A stretch of DNA of 64,000 bases from Telmatospirillum sp. (GCA_031291415.1 JARLJB010000276.1:1-64000), one strand, 5' to 3'; positions 26,077 through 36,169 are shown, counted from the stretch's first letter. Notes: generated by a model not told the origin, from the letters alone. Program-made: numbers and translations.

Positions 26077-27558
26077 TTAACTGAGGCGGAACTGAGCGAG
26101 CAGCGCAAAGATATCCAGCCTGTCGATCAGGATACCGGGCCACAAGACATTGACGCGATTACTGTAGTTCGCGTCCTTTTCGACGATGATCGACTTAGCG
26201 AACGTCGTGCTATCCTGAACGAAGCCGTTGAATTCCAGCTCCTGATATTTTGCGATGATCGATGCCTTGATGGTCGACGGCGTGACGATATTGGATCCCG
26301 GCGCAAATCGGGTTCCGTCGGCCGCCAGCTTGACGCGGCTGAAATTGGAGGTCGCTGACGTTTCCAGTTGACGCAAAACATAGGCCAAATTGAACATCGT
26401 CTCGGCGTCGAGATACGAGTTGTCGGCCGAACCCAATGTGTTCTTCTGGTAAGTGGTGACGAGCTTTTCGATGTAGACGGTGCCGTCGTCGCCGACCTTG
26501 AAGGTACTCATGCCGTCCCACAGCAGCACATTGCGATCAGTCAGTTGGAAACGTGATTCTGGCGGCGGCGCCAGGACGCCGGCAAGGGCGACTTCGCGGA
26601 TCGGCTGGGCTGCATCGGCCCGTACACTGACGGCGGCCTGTCCCGCCAGTTCCGCCGCCCAGAGCCAGGCCGGCGTTGGGCTGTCGTAAAACGGCAGGAC
26701 GGATACGTGCTGATCATTGCGCCCACTGCCGAATGTCGTTGCGTTGCCCAAAGTGCCACGATAAGCGGCGACAACATGGCCATAAATCTTCCGCGACCAA
26801 CTCCAACGGCCCGTACTGTCATTCATCAAGGCCTTCATCGCGTCCAGGCTTGCCGTGTCGGTATATGGGCAGGCGATGACCTCGAATTTCTGGTCGCCAA
26901 GGTTGGCCAGCGCGGCGGTCATGTCGGACGCGGTCGCCCCGCCAGCCATCGTCACCACGGTGATTCCCAGGCCGGTGGGGAGCACTTCACCGCTTTTCGC
27001 ACCCAAATAATTGAGCCGGAGGTCGATCTCGTTGCCCCCGGTGCCTGCATTAATGGCGGTCAGGGTAACAACGTTGGCGGCCGCGACGGCGCTGACCGGC
27101 ATATTGTCGGTGGCGTTGATCGTCGCCGCCAGCGCCGTGGCGATCTGCGCGGTTGTCTGAACAGATGTGACAGCCTGTGCAATGCGAGCGCCACCGATAT
27201 AGAGATAAATCGTTCCACCATCGGTGGCGGCGGACGTAATGGTGACGGTACCGGTGGCCTTCGTGGCCGCCGCCGCATCCGCCAGCGGCAGGATCCAGAG
27301 TTCGCCGAACGAATCGTTCTTACGATATGCACCGACCATCAAGGCGAGCATCGACCCCACACCCGCCGCCGCCTGCGCGGCGCTTTTGCCGGAGCAAAGC
27401 ACCGGGACATTCGCCGTCGCGGTGCCGGAGGCCAGCATCTGACCGATAATGAGAGACCGAGTGGTCGTTGTCGCCGTGTTGGCCTTGGAATTATCCAATT
27501 CGGCATAGAACAACGGCACCCGCAGGTTTTGCGGAATGCGAGAAAACGGAATGGTCAT
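26077..27558 (-). CDS. Contractile tail sheath protein (Mu gpL-like)
   Basis: 493 residues. IPFSRIPQNLRVPLFYAELDNSKA is the typical Mu-type sheath N-terminus; GKSAAQAAAGVGSMLALMV, RKIYGHVVAAYRGTLG and DRNVLLWDGMSTFKVGDDG follow in the usual order. Contracts to drive the tube through the envelope. Confidence 0.9.
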   Translation of the reverse strand: MTIPFSRIPQNLRVPLFYAELDNSKANTATTTTRSLIIGQMLASGTATANVPVLCSGKSAAQAAAGVGSMLALMVGAYRKNDSFGELWILPLADAAAATKATGTVTITSAATDGGTIYLYIGGARIAQAVTSVQTTAQIATALAATINATDNMPVSAVAAANVVTLTAINAGTGGNEIDLRLNYLGAKSGEVLPTGLGITVVTMAGGATASDMTAALANLGDQKFEVIACPYTDTASLDAMKALMNDSTGRWSWSRKIYGHVVAAYRGTLGNATTFGSGRNDQHVSVLPFYDSPTPAWLWAAELAGQAAVSVRADAAQPIREVALAGVLAPPPESRFQLTDRNVLLWDGMSTFKVGDDGTVYIEKLVTTYQKNTLGSADNSYLDAETMFNLAYVLRQLETSATSNFSRVKLAADGTRFAPGSNIVTPSTIKASIIAKYQELEFNGFVQDSTTFAKSIIVEKDANYSNRVNVLWPGILIDRLDIFALLAQFRLS

Positions 27559-27610
27559 AAAAGAGGCTCCCTTAAGGAGAAGCGGCTATAGCCAGCCTCA
27601 AACATCCAAA

Positions 27611-27865
27611 TCAGGACGCGGCTTTGGTCGCACCCGAAGAGACGGCAGGTACGATTTCTGCGGTAGCCAACGGCTTTGTCGCCGGGAGGACAAGCTCGAC
27701 ATCCTTGTCGCGCAGCCGACGGGTCCAATACTCGGACGGCGGAACTTCCCGACCACCTTCCGGCAAGTAATCCCCAAGATCCGGGTCGCGCACTTTCAGT
27801 CTTGCCGGCTGACCATCTTCGGTCGCCAGCGGGTTGGCGGCAGGTTTAACAAACATTTGAGCCAC
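27611..27865 (-). CDS. DUF2635 phage protein (Mu gp38-like)
   Basis: 84 residues with the DUF2635 core: VKPAANPLATEDGQPARLKVRDPDLGDYLPEGGREVPPSEYWTRRLRD-type arrangement of a short basic segment, then LPEGG, then YWTRRL. Always near the sheath gene in Mu-like tails; role unknown. Confidence 0.85.
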   Translation of the reverse strand: MAQMFVKPAANPLATEDGQPARLKVRDPDLGDYLPEGGREVPPSEYWTRRLRDKDVELVLPATKPLATAEIVPAVSSGATKAAS

Positions 27866-27867
27866 TC

Positions 27868-28500
27868 CTATTGCGGCAAATCGATATCCAGGCCGCCGCC
27901 TTCGGGACGGCCATCAGGTCCGGAAGTTCGCGGCGCCGGCTGAACGGCATCCGGGAAAAGCGCATCGGGATACGTTCCCGATGGGTCAAAAACATTCGCC
28001 AGATCGGTATCGACGACGATTTCCGTCAAAGCATCGGCCTGGGGCGGGCAGAAATCCTCCCAACCCTGGTAAAACTTCATGCCGATGTCGATAACGACTT
28101 CGGCGAAGTGTTCGCGACCTTCCGCCGATGTTTTGATTTGTGTATCGACGAAAGGTATTTCCTCAAGCGGCAGCATCACTTGATACTGATTGATGACAGC
28201 CACCTCGACTTGACGTGCCAATGTGGTAGCCAGTGCCTCGGCTACCGACGCCCCCAACTCGCCCGCCTGTGCCGGTGCCTGCACGCGGCCGGTAATCCGC
28301 AAGGTCGCCGTCACGTCGAAATTGATGCCGCCGTTCCCTTGCGAATCTTTTCGCTCATGCGGCGCTTGGACAAGGATCGCCGGGTATTCCCCGTCCCAGG
28401 TTGGATAGTCGCCGGGCACGAACACGCGGTCACCAGCCATCGTCGCACCCGTCAAAACCGTCTGTACCAAGCCAAGCAGCACGGCGCTGGTCGTCGTCAT
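27868..28500 (-). CDS. Tail terminator-like protein (Mu gp37-like)
   Basis: 210 residues between neck and sheath genes. PSWD-type segment YPTWDGEYPAILVQAPHERKD, a beta strand set with TLRITGRV, and a Pro/Gly-rich tail. Position and size suit the tail completion protein at the head-tail joint. Confidence 0.65.
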   Translation of the reverse strand: MTTTSAVLLGLVQTVLTGATMAGDRVFVPGDYPTWDGEYPAILVQAPHERKDSQGNGGINFDVTATLRITGRVQAPAQAGELGASVAEALATTLARQVEVAVINQYQVMLPLEEIPFVDTQIKTSAEGREHFAEVVIDIGMKFYQGWEDFCPPQADALTEIVVDTDLANVFDPSGTYPDALFPDAVQPAPRTSGPDGRPEGGGLDIDLPQ

Positions 28501-28835
28501 GGCGAACTCACGAAGTTGAGCAACAGCAGCGCGTGCCCATGGCCATCCGGACGGCTGTCACGAACTGCATATGTGCTGTTGACCTTGGGAACGAAGACCT
28601 GATCCCCCTGCTTGGGCGGTATGGAGAACAGACCCAATCTCACGCCGAGAACGGGGCGGCTTGTATTGATGTCCGCCGACTCGTCGATCATCTGCAGTTC
28701 GTGATAGGCCTCATCGAAGACCGCATCGATAAGATCGAATGGTTGCCCGGAGGACGGCCGGTAGTTGACCGGCTTGTCTTCTCCGAACACCGCCATCACA
28801 GGTGCCAGGACCGCCCGGTCCCAGTCGATGGCCAT
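28497..28835 (-). CDS. Head-tail joining protein
   Basis: 112 residues. YRPSSGQPFDLIDAVFDEAYHEL and PVLGVRLGLFSIPPKQGD resemble the lambda FII-type attachment family. The stop overlaps the terminator-like start in ATGA. Neck component connecting a lambda-type head to a Mu-type tail. Confidence 0.78.
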   Translation of the reverse strand: MAIDWDRAVLAPVMAVFGEDKPVNYRPSSGQPFDLIDAVFDEAYHELQMIDESADINTSRPVLGVRLGLFSIPPKQGDQVFVPKVNSTYAVRDSRPDGHGHALLLLNFVSSP

Positions 28836-28836
28836 C

Positions 28837-29874
28837 TTACTTCTCCGCCCGCCCGCTCAGCAGCACTTCCGGCCGCGTGCAGATGTGCAGTGGATAGGAG
28901 TAGACCTCCATTTTCCACCAGGACCGCCGGTCGCGATCGAAAATCGGGATCACATAAATTGGCTTGCCCGGAGTGTTGACCCATTCGAAGGATTCACCAG
29001 GGGCATAAGCAACCCGGAAGATACCGGGGGCGCCGACCGGAAAGAATTTCACCTTGTCCGAACCGACGGCAATGGTCGTTGTATCGTCCGAGCCACGATA
29101 GTTGAGCCAGGTGATGCCCCCGAAGTTGAACGATCCGAAAGCGGACCCCTGGCTGCCATCCCGAATGTCGGCCGCCGCCTGCCAGTTGAGAAACGTGCGA
29201 ATGACATCGGGATGATTTACGAATTCGTCGTAAAAAGTGTCCCCGCACAGGCCGTAGACCTTGGTGGTCGGCAGAAAAGCGCCTTGCGATTTCCTGGCCA
29301 TGGTTCTGACGATCCCGTTGCAGATCGGCCGCAAAGTGTTCGCCGTCTGAGATGACAGGTCAAAACCGATTTCAGTCGCTTGCGCGATGCCGAATTCGTC
29401 GAACCAGTTGAATTTGACAGCCCCACCAGCATCCAAGCAGAGGCCTTGAATGGATGCGAGACGCTGAAATTCCCACGTATATTCGATGTTCGAGGTCAGA
29501 CCGGTGGGACCGTTAAGCCGCCGCGCGACTTCAGTCTCCACTTGCATCACTTCGGTTTCGGTACCGAACGCCCGGATATTCTGGAGTTCGTTGGCGTAAA
29601 TCGTGTCTGAATGCATCAGACGAGGCACGTCGAAATACCGGGCCTGCCGCTTTTCGGTTGTACGCTGAGTGCCCTCCTCGCCACGATCGGAGAACGGGAT
29701 CAGGACCAACTTGCCCTGACGCTGTTCGACGGCCAACGCCGTGGTACGAATCGGATCCGGCTCGAACAGATTCAACTCGCCGAGCCCGGTCGGCTGATAG
29801 GGATTGCGTTCGACGGCGGTCGTAAGCTGGATCGTCGAAAACGGGTCCTGGTGAAAGACGTCAAGAGATGCCAT
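28837..29874 (-). CDS. Major capsid protein (lambda gpE family)
   Basis: 345 residues. Motifs of the gpE family are present throughout: NPYQPTGLGELNLFEPDPIRT, RDVP-type RYFDVPRLMHSDTIYANELQNIRAFG, YGLCGDTFYDEFVNHPDV and PGIFRVAYAPGESFEWVNTPG. HK97 fold. Assembled with decoration protein and protease from the same operon. Confidence 0.93.
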   Translation of the reverse strand: MASLDVFHQDPFSTIQLTTAVERNPYQPTGLGELNLFEPDPIRTTALAVEQRQGKLVLIPFSDRGEEGTQRTTEKRQARYFDVPRLMHSDTIYANELQNIRAFGTETEVMQVETEVARRLNGPTGLTSNIEYTWEFQRLASIQGLCLDAGGAVKFNWFDEFGIAQATEIGFDLSSQTANTLRPICNGIVRTMARKSQGAFLPTTKVYGLCGDTFYDEFVNHPDVIRTFLNWQAAADIRDGSQGSAFGSFNFGGITWLNYRGSDDTTTIAVGSDKVKFFPVGAPGIFRVAYAPGESFEWVNTPGKPIYVIPIFDRDRRSWWKMEVYSYPLHICTRPEVLLSGRAEK

Positions 29875-29885
29875 CGCAGTTCTCC

Positions 29886-30527
29886 TTATCGGGCGATGAT
29901 GCCGAGGCCGGCGAGAACCGCGAGGCCAGCGGTGATCTGGGCCGCCGAATACGACGGGTCCCAGATAATTTCGGATGCGTTTACTTCGGCCTGTCGGGTA
30001 ATGGCGGCCGCCGATTTGTCGGCGCTCGTGGCATCGGTTGTGCCGAACAGAATGGCCGCCGGGACTTGTGAGCCGTCGATCGCCGTCGAAACGCTGGTGA
30101 TGTACTCGCCCGAGCCCGCCGCCACCGTAACCGTGAAGCTGTCGCCAGCGGCGAACGCGGTGCTGCCGGCCGTAATCGTGAAACCAACACCGCCGGCAGC
30201 AAAAGCGGCTCCGGCGGCACCGTGTCCGATTTCCTGACCGTTCGGCGCGGACACCACATAAGCGAGGGCGCTGTCGAACTCGACGGCATAGGCGCCGGCC
30301 ACCGCGCCAGCACCGACCGCGATGGCGCCGAACGTGCCGTTACCCGTATTGGCGCCGAGAGCGGCGGCGGCGGCAGTCGAACCAGCGGTTTGCTTTCCGA
30401 GGACGGTACCGGCAAGCACCTTGGCGCCGCCCGTTAAGATGATTTTATCGCGCGAACGGTGACCGTTGGCTTCGGAAACGATAAAGCCGCCGTCATGCCA
30501 CTGCTCATAAAGAGGAGTCTGACCCAT
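29886..30527 (-). CDS. Head decoration protein (lambda gpD family)
   Basis: 213 residues. The N-terminus (YEQWHDGGFIVSEANGHRSRDKI) matches gpD-type decorators, but it carries an Ala/Gly-rich middle insertion of repeated beta segments before a conserved C-terminus (SGEYITSVSTAIDGSQVPAAILF). It stabilises capsids after expansion. Confidence 0.85.
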   Translation of the reverse strand: MGQTPLYEQWHDGGFIVSEANGHRSRDKIILTGGAKVLAGTVLGKQTAGSTAAAAALGANTGNGTFGAIAVGAGAVAGAYAVEFDSALAYVVSAPNGQEIGHGAAGAAFAAGGVGFTITAGSTAFAAGDSFTVTVAAGSGEYITSVSTAIDGSQVPAAILFGTTDATSADKSAAAITRQAEVNASEIIWDPSYSAAQITAGLAVLAGLGIIAR

Positions 30528-30542
30528 GATAGATGTCTCCGA

Positions 30543-31196
30543 TTACTTGGTGCGGACGCGCTGCATGACGGCGTCCCAACGGCTGGCGGTCGCCGTCGAA
30601 CCCGACGGACGATCGCCACCGATGCCGAGGGCAGGATTGCGAGAGGATCGATCACTAAAGCTCGCGGCGGCCGGCGTGTCGTGGAGAACCCCTATGATGG
30701 CGGAGGCGGACATACCCGTCCGGGCCAGCATGTTGCAGGCCATCGGCAAATTACGAGCCGAGACTTTCGACCCCATCACCTTGGCCCAACGGGCGCGTTC
30801 CGCCTTGCGACCGCGGCGGAAGGAGCCTTGCGGCTTGCCATCGTCCTCATCTTCGGCGCGCTTGGCTTTCTTGGCCTTGCGTGACGACGGCGCATCTTCG
30901 TCGTCGGGATCATCGCCTTCGGCGGTCTCATCGTCGTCATCGCCTTCGGCGGCCTCATCGTCGTCATCGCCTTCGGCCTCGTCGTCGTCGCCATCAGGCG
31001 CGTCGTCTTCGGCGCGCTTGGCCTTCTTCGATTTCCTGGCCCCGCCGTCCTCGTGATCCGGGTCTTCCTGTCCGCCGTCTTCCGCATCTTCCGGGCGGTG
31101 GTCTTCGTCATCCTCGGACTTGGCCTTGGATCTGGCACGGCCCAGGCCGGCCAAATGGGCGAACGCCATCGCGCCCATCATGCCTTTGAGCGTCAT
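30543..31196 (-). CDS. Scaffold-like acidic protein
   Basis: 217 residues between protease and decoration genes. The middle is a low-complexity acidic run with tandem EGDDDDEAA units (residues 70-100), flanked by KSKKAKRAED motifs that occur twice (about 55 and 108). The C-terminal half (ARWAKVMGSKVSARNLPMACNMLARTGMSASAI) is a normal helical domain like the end of ClpP-type phage proteases. Probably the internal scaffold that shapes the procapsid. Confidence 0.65.
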   Translation of the reverse strand: MTLKGMMGAMAFAHLAGLGRARSKAKSEDDEDHRPEDAEDGGQEDPDHEDGGARKSKKAKRAEDDAPDGDDDEAEGDDDDEAAEGDDDDETAEGDDPDDEDAPSSRKAKKAKRAEDEDDGKPQGSFRRGRKAERARWAKVMGSKVSARNLPMACNMLARTGMSASAIIGVLHDTPAAASFSDRSSRNPALGIGGDRPSGSTATASRWDAVMQRVRTK

Positions 31197-31225
31197 GTTC
31201 CTACCTCTTCGTGTATGGGGTTGAG

Positions 31226-32089
31226 TCAGCCCAGCTTGGTGAGCAAGGACCGAAAAGCCTCGTCCGGCGCCATGACGGCGTCGGCGAAGCCTACCTCGAC
31301 GCCACGAGCGCCGAGAAATGTGGTGGCCTGAGTACCGCGGACCTTGGCCGCCGAGAGCTTTCGATTGCGGGCGACGGTATCGACGAACAATTCACCCATC
31401 GTATCAACATCCGCCTGGAACCGCGCCAGGGCATCCTTCGCCAACGGCTGAGTCTCGTTACCGTCGGCCTTGTGGGCGCCGTAATGGATCAGCGTCACGG
31501 TAATGCCTGCCTCGCCCAACGCTTTCGAGAAATCAACATGCATGCAGATGACGCCGACGCTACCGGTACCGCCGGTCCGGGGAACGATGATCCGGTCACA
31601 AGCGCTGGCCAGCGCGTATGCCGCCGAATAGGCGCTTTCCGTCAAGATGCCCCAAACGGGCTTCTCACCCCGCGCCCTGTAGATTGCATCGACAAGGTCG
31701 AAGCATCCCGCCACCTCGCCGCCAGGGCTGTCGATATCAAGGACGATTGCTCGAACCGCCTCGTCCTCAAGCGCCATGCTGATATTGGCGCGGATACCGT
31801 CGTAGCCGGTCATTCCGCTGTAAGGCCGCAGTGTCCCCAGCTTCTGGACCAAGGTGCCGGTGACGGGAATGATCGCGACGCCGGCCACCACTTCATAGGC
31901 CCTGTCCGGCGCCGCGTCCTCGGCATCGAGGTCGAAGGAGTCAAGACACACGGCCTCCCCGGAGGGACGGAACAAACGGGCGATGCCGAAGCGGTCCGCC
32001 AAGGCCGCCATGACGATTTCCGCTTTCGCGGGCGTGATGGCGATCGGCACGTTGAACAGGCGTTGCGCCAAGTGAGGGTAATTGATCAT
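31226..32089 (-). CDS. S49-type prohead protease (lambda gpC-like)
   Basis: 287 residues of the SppA/ClpP superfamily. AVRAIVLDIDSPGGEVAGCFDL precedes the nucleophile in ESAYSAAYALAS (Ser155), and the catalytic Lys lies in HYGAHKADGNE (Lys207). It cleaves scaffold and portal during capsid maturation. Start overlaps the portal stop. Confidence 0.92.
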   Translation of the reverse strand: MINYPHLAQRLFNVPIAITPAKAEIVMAALADRFGIARLFRPSGEAVCLDSFDLDAEDAAPDRAYEVVAGVAIIPVTGTLVQKLGTLRPYSGMTGYDGIRANISMALEDEAVRAIVLDIDSPGGEVAGCFDLVDAIYRARGEKPVWGILTESAYSAAYALASACDRIIVPRTGGTGSVGVICMHVDFSKALGEAGITVTLIHYGAHKADGNETQPLAKDALARFQADVDTMGELFVDTVARNRKLSAAKVRGTQATTFLGARGVEVGFADAVMAPDEAFRSLLTKLG

Positions 32090-33756
32090 TCGGCTTCCGG
32101 TTTCTTTGAGGCTTCAGTCGCGGTAACTTCCTTGCCTGACCATTCAGGGGGCGGCAGGCCGAGTTCATCAAACATCTTCCGTTCCCTGGCGCGCTGACGG
32201 ATATTTTCCCGCCAATCCATGCCTTGCTTGGCGCACTCCCGCTCGAGGGTAGAGAACCCGGCATCCAGGCCAAGAATGGCGCCCTGGCGTTCGGCCACAG
32301 GGTCAACCCAACCCCTGGCGGCCCCCAGCCATTCACAGCGAGCCAGCGGGGTCAGGTACTCAATAGGGTCAGTCGCCCAGACGCTGCTCGGCAGCGGGAG
32401 GAGATCTCTTTCCAAAGCCTCACGCAGCCAGGTGGCGTACATCGGCATCGCAGTGTCGGAATCGAAATCGGCGCACCGCCGCTCGTAGGTTTTTTCCGCC
32501 TCGACGATGCCCGCCCGCGCCGAGGACCAACTGGCTTCCGAATAGTCGTTGGTGACCTGTTCGGCGGATATGCCGAGGACGGCGGCCAGCCCGCGCAGCA
32601 TTTCATGCGTGAACGGCGAGAATTCACCATTCGGCCGCTCCGCGCTGACCGATTCAATCTTCTCGCCAGGGGCCAAGGTCGGCACCCTAACACCATTGAG
32701 CAATGCCGGCCGATGCTCCGCCCAATCTGAGCGGATCGCCTGATAAGAGTTCAGCTCCTCGTCGCCGCCATCCAACGCGTCCTCGACCATTGCCGGGTCG
32801 TAGGGACTCGTCACGTAAGTGCCGAAGGTGGCGGAGACCGTCGCCGCCTGCAACGTGACCCCATAAAAGCGGGCCAGCATCTTCAGCCGGCTGATGATCG
32901 GAGCGAATAGACTGACGCCCCGGTTCTGGCCAGCACGTTCATGGTCAAAGGAATGGCTGACACGCAACCACCCGTCAGGGTCCTCGCGCTCGACCCTTTC
33001 CCACTCCATGCTTTCGATGGAGTTGTACCAGTCATTCTGGTGGGCCTTGCGGATGTGGTAGGCGAGCGGAACGCCATGATCGTCGATCTCGACGCCGCCA
33101 CGCAGGTACCGCGTGTCCACCATCTGGTACGGATTTGACAGCCGATCGGGGTCGACCATCAAAAATGACGTGGCATAGCCGGCCGCCATCGGCGAAATAC
33201 GTTCCGGTAGCCAGTGCGAGACAACGAGCGATTCGCCGTCGACCACGCGATGACGCAAGGCCAGCCGACATTGCTGGGTGAACGTCATCTGGCGCGACGT
33301 ATCGTTATAACGGCCGATATTTGCCGAGAACCCACGCCAAAGCGCCTCGGCGGCCACCTGAAATTCATCCGCCCAGTCGGCGTCGAAAGCCTTGTCGACC
33401 AACGACAGGGCGTCGTAATCCGGCTTGGCGGAAAGGCGATATTCGCCGCCGATGGTGCTGTCCAACACGCGGCCGATGGCTCCCGCCACCCATCCATCGT
33501 TGCGCGCCAGATCGCGGGTCCGCGCCACCATGCGGTCGCGGAAGATATTGATTTCGGCGTCGGGCGAGCGGATCCAAGGCAGCCAGTCGCCCATTTCCTG
33601 GGTCTGCCAATTGGCGGCGTCATAAGGAAAGACGGCGCCAGGCGCGATTTCCGTCGGCGGCCAGTAACCATTGGCACGCGGCTTCGGCCTGCTGGCCGGC
33701 GCCGCCGGCAGCATCGGCCGGCCGCTGACGTCGAGAAACTGCGACACAGATGTCAT
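32086..33756 (-). CDS. Portal protein (lambda gpB family)
   Basis: 556 residues. RDLARNDGWVAGAIGRVLDSTIGGEYRLS-type entry segment, DHERAGQNRGVSLFAPIISRLKML, and LGISAEQVTNDYSEASWSSARAGIVEAEK are lambda-portal hallmarks. Forms the dodecameric DNA gate. Confidence 0.93.
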   Translation of the reverse strand: MTSVSQFLDVSGRPMLPAAPASRPKPRANGYWPPTEIAPGAVFPYDAANWQTQEMGDWLPWIRSPDAEINIFRDRMVARTRDLARNDGWVAGAIGRVLDSTIGGEYRLSAKPDYDALSLVDKAFDADWADEFQVAAEALWRGFSANIGRYNDTSRQMTFTQQCRLALRHRVVDGESLVVSHWLPERISPMAAGYATSFLMVDPDRLSNPYQMVDTRYLRGGVEIDDHGVPLAYHIRKAHQNDWYNSIESMEWERVEREDPDGWLRVSHSFDHERAGQNRGVSLFAPIISRLKMLARFYGVTLQAATVSATFGTYVTSPYDPAMVEDALDGGDEELNSYQAIRSDWAEHRPALLNGVRVPTLAPGEKIESVSAERPNGEFSPFTHEMLRGLAAVLGISAEQVTNDYSEASWSSARAGIVEAEKTYERRCADFDSDTAMPMYATWLREALERDLLPLPSSVWATDPIEYLTPLARCEWLGAARGWVDPVAERQGAILGLDAGFSTLERECAKQGMDWRENIRQRARERKMFDELGLPPPEWSGKEVTATEASKKPEAE

Positions 33757-34034
33757 CAGAATGCCACCATCATCGGCTTGCGGCGGCGCGTGCGACCAGT
33801 CGTCAACATGTCGATTTGCGCTTGAACCTGAAGAATCGCCTGAACCAACTGTTGAAGGTTGGCCCGCGTATAGGTGACCGACTTGGCGCCGTCGCCCTGG
33901 CTGTAGCTATATGATTCGCCCTTCACCCCGGTCGAAAGGTCAAGGTATGCCTGCTGCATAAAGCTCAGTTGCCGCCGGAGCACATCGACGGACATACCGG
34001 CCAGGATGCTCCCGTTCGGATCGCGCAAGGTCAC
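33756..34034 (-). CDS. gpW-like head-tail connector
   Basis: 92 residues with two helices and a central beta hairpin: SVDVLRRQLSFMQQAYLDLSTG, then SYSQGDGAKSVTYTRANLQQLVQAI. Shape and place between terminase and portal match lambda gpW. Stop overlaps the portal start by one base. Confidence 0.85.
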   Translation of the reverse strand: MTLRDPNGSILAGMSVDVLRRQLSFMQQAYLDLSTGVKGESYSYSQGDGAKSVTYTRANLQQLVQAILQVQAQIDMLTTGRTRRRKPMMVAF

Positions 34035-34045
34035 ATGCTCCTAAG

Positions 34046-36169
34046 CTAAGCGAGGCGGCTGATCAGCGATTTGCGCTTCGCGGCGGCAAGCGACTCCGGA
34101 CGAACGCCGTTCGCGGCGACCACCGGCGAAACGTTCGCGCTGCCGCCAGAAAGAATGATGGCGGCGCCTGCCGGCGCCGCCATGATCATCGTGTTGGTAT
34201 CCCAGGCCGCCGCCCAGGCTGGCGGCTTGTCCCAGTTGATCCGGGATAGACCGTGCAGATGGGCCACCACATGGGTCATCACCATCAGATCGAGGACTTC
34301 GTTGCGGACGCCGTTGTGAGCTTTTTCCCAACGCCCGCGTAAATCCCGCGTTTCCGCGACAAGCTGCTCGAACCAGATATGCGGTTCCTGTTTCGATCTC
34401 AGCGCCGCCGGGCAATGGATATAAAGCGGGCCGGCTTCAGCCACTAGTAACTGACCAGACAAGTCATCCTTGAACTGGTTCGGGTTAAATCTGGCGACCG
34501 GAACCTCGCCGCGTGCGAACTTGCTGGCCTTGCGGCGCGTATCCGGATAGGCCACCGCCAAACGCGGCGCATTCAGTCCTTCAGCGCCCTGTGTCGGTAG
34601 AATTGACCAAAGATCACGCCCGGCGAGCGATCCATATTTGCGAACCCGGCTTCCCTTATGGGCGCGCCAACGCCGCCACGCCGAATAAGCCTGCGCGGAC
34701 GTGCCGGGTGGCCCGTTAAGGTCGAACGCGCCGCCCCGCGGCAGCATCTGCCGGCCGGAACCATCGGCCAACGGCCATGCGCGAGACAGCACCTCCTCGT
34801 AAAGCTTGTCCCAGTCTTCCGGCGACGTGGCCGGATTGGCAGGAAGCCGCCCGGTGGCAATCACCCAGCTCTCGCCGTTGATGCCCCAGCCGCGCACCAA
34901 CCACTCGAAGTAAGCCGCTTGGCAATCCGTCCCGACAGTCAAAAAACGCACATCCAAAGGTACCACGCCCAAATGGATGGTCGTTTCGCTTCGCGCCCGT
35001 TCCGCCAGCGTGTTGGCGTCGACTGATCCAACCTTGCGCGACGGCGAATAGGGGATACCCCATTGCTTGGACATCACCTCGCGAAGGGTTTTTTCTTCGC
35101 CGGTCACCTCAAGTTCGCGTTCGGCTTTGACCCGTGCCCGCGCGAGGCCGCCGATACCGCCCAGAATAAACGGGCTCATGACGCCGAGGATCCAGAAACC
35201 GGCGGTGCTGTGTTTCACCAGTTCGCCGGTCACCAGACCGCTTTCGTCGATTTCCTGTCCGTCGCCAACCCAACGACCGGTACGGTTCATCTGACGGCGA
35301 TATTTGTCCTCAATGACACAGCCGTTGACCGGGCAGACCAGATGCGCGCTGGCGGCCACCTCGTCGAGCGATCCGTCGGGATCGTACTCCAAGGTCATGA
35401 TCCGCGCCGCCGTCGGCGCGGGCGACGAGAAGGCCCCGCAATGCGGACATTGCCAATACCAGACACGACGATCGCTGTCGGCCCAGAGGGACATGATGCC
35501 CTCTTTCCAGCCGGCGGGGTCAGCGCCCCTGGCGCGGTCCGGATGGCTCACGGCCAGCATCATCGACTCGGCGCCGTAGGTCTGCCGCCGGATGTCCAGC
35601 AACGCCTTCACGTCACCAAGCGACGGCGGGTAGGCGTCGATTTCGTCGGCGATGATCCTTGGCGCCGACTTGCTGATCAGGTTGCTTCGCGTCGCCGGCA
35701 GGAACTGCACGGCCATGCTGCGGAAGCGCTTGAAATGCAGGCTGTCGTCAACAGACTTCAGCCCTTGCGACTTGGACAGGATGTCGTGCCCGTCGATCAA
35801 CGGGTTGATCCGGTCTTTGACGAATGCTTCCAGAACCTGATCTGTCTGCATGTACCAGAGCATATTGCCCGGATCGCCGCCGACAGAACGCAGCAGCCAG
35901 TTCTCGGCGATCGAAGTCTTCGCCGATTGGCCCGGCCCCACCACAGCCACCGTCAGGTGATCGAGAGAAGTGAGTTCCTCCATCGGTTCGACCAGATAGG
36001 GCACCATGTCATGGTCCCACCGGCCGACATAACCACCGCCTTCGTTGGCCAACCAGCGATGCTGGGCGGCATAGTCCGCCACCGATTGACGGTCTGGCGG
36101 AAGAAATGCTGCAAATCCTTCGGCGAGAAGCCTTGGCGCGCTGGCGTAGCGAAGTTCAGTTTCCTCCAT
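34046..36169 (-). CDS. Terminase large subunit (lambda gpA family)
   Basis: 707 residues. N-terminal ATPase with a deviant Walker A in VVGPGQSAKTSIAENW (77-91) and an acidic DEIDAYPPSLGDV motif near 170; zinc-binding CPHCG and CPVNGC follow; the C-terminal half holds the nuclease with DCQAAYFEW. Packages DNA from concatemers at cos-type sites. Start overlaps the small subunit. Confidence 0.93.
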   Translation of the reverse strand: MEETELRYASAPRLLAEGFAAFLPPDRQSVADYAAQHRWLANEGGGYVGRWDHDMVPYLVEPMEELTSLDHLTVAVVGPGQSAKTSIAENWLLRSVGGDPGNMLWYMQTDQVLEAFVKDRINPLIDGHDILSKSQGLKSVDDSLHFKRFRSMAVQFLPATRSNLISKSAPRIIADEIDAYPPSLGDVKALLDIRRQTYGAESMMLAVSHPDRARGADPAGWKEGIMSLWADSDRRVWYWQCPHCGAFSSPAPTAARIMTLEYDPDGSLDEVAASAHLVCPVNGCVIEDKYRRQMNRTGRWVGDGQEIDESGLVTGELVKHSTAGFWILGVMSPFILGGIGGLARARVKAERELEVTGEEKTLREVMSKQWGIPYSPSRKVGSVDANTLAERARSETTIHLGVVPLDVRFLTVGTDCQAAYFEWLVRGWGINGESWVIATGRLPANPATSPEDWDKLYEEVLSRAWPLADGSGRQMLPRGGAFDLNGPPGTSAQAYSAWRRWRAHKGSRVRKYGSLAGRDLWSILPTQGAEGLNAPRLAVAYPDTRRKASKFARGEVPVARFNPNQFKDDLSGQLLVAEAGPLYIHCPAALRSKQEPHIWFEQLVAETRDLRGRWEKAHNGVRNEVLDLMVMTHVVAHLHGLSRINWDKPPAWAAAWDTNTMIMAAPAGAAIILSGGSANVSPVVAANGVRPESLAAAKRKSLISRLA

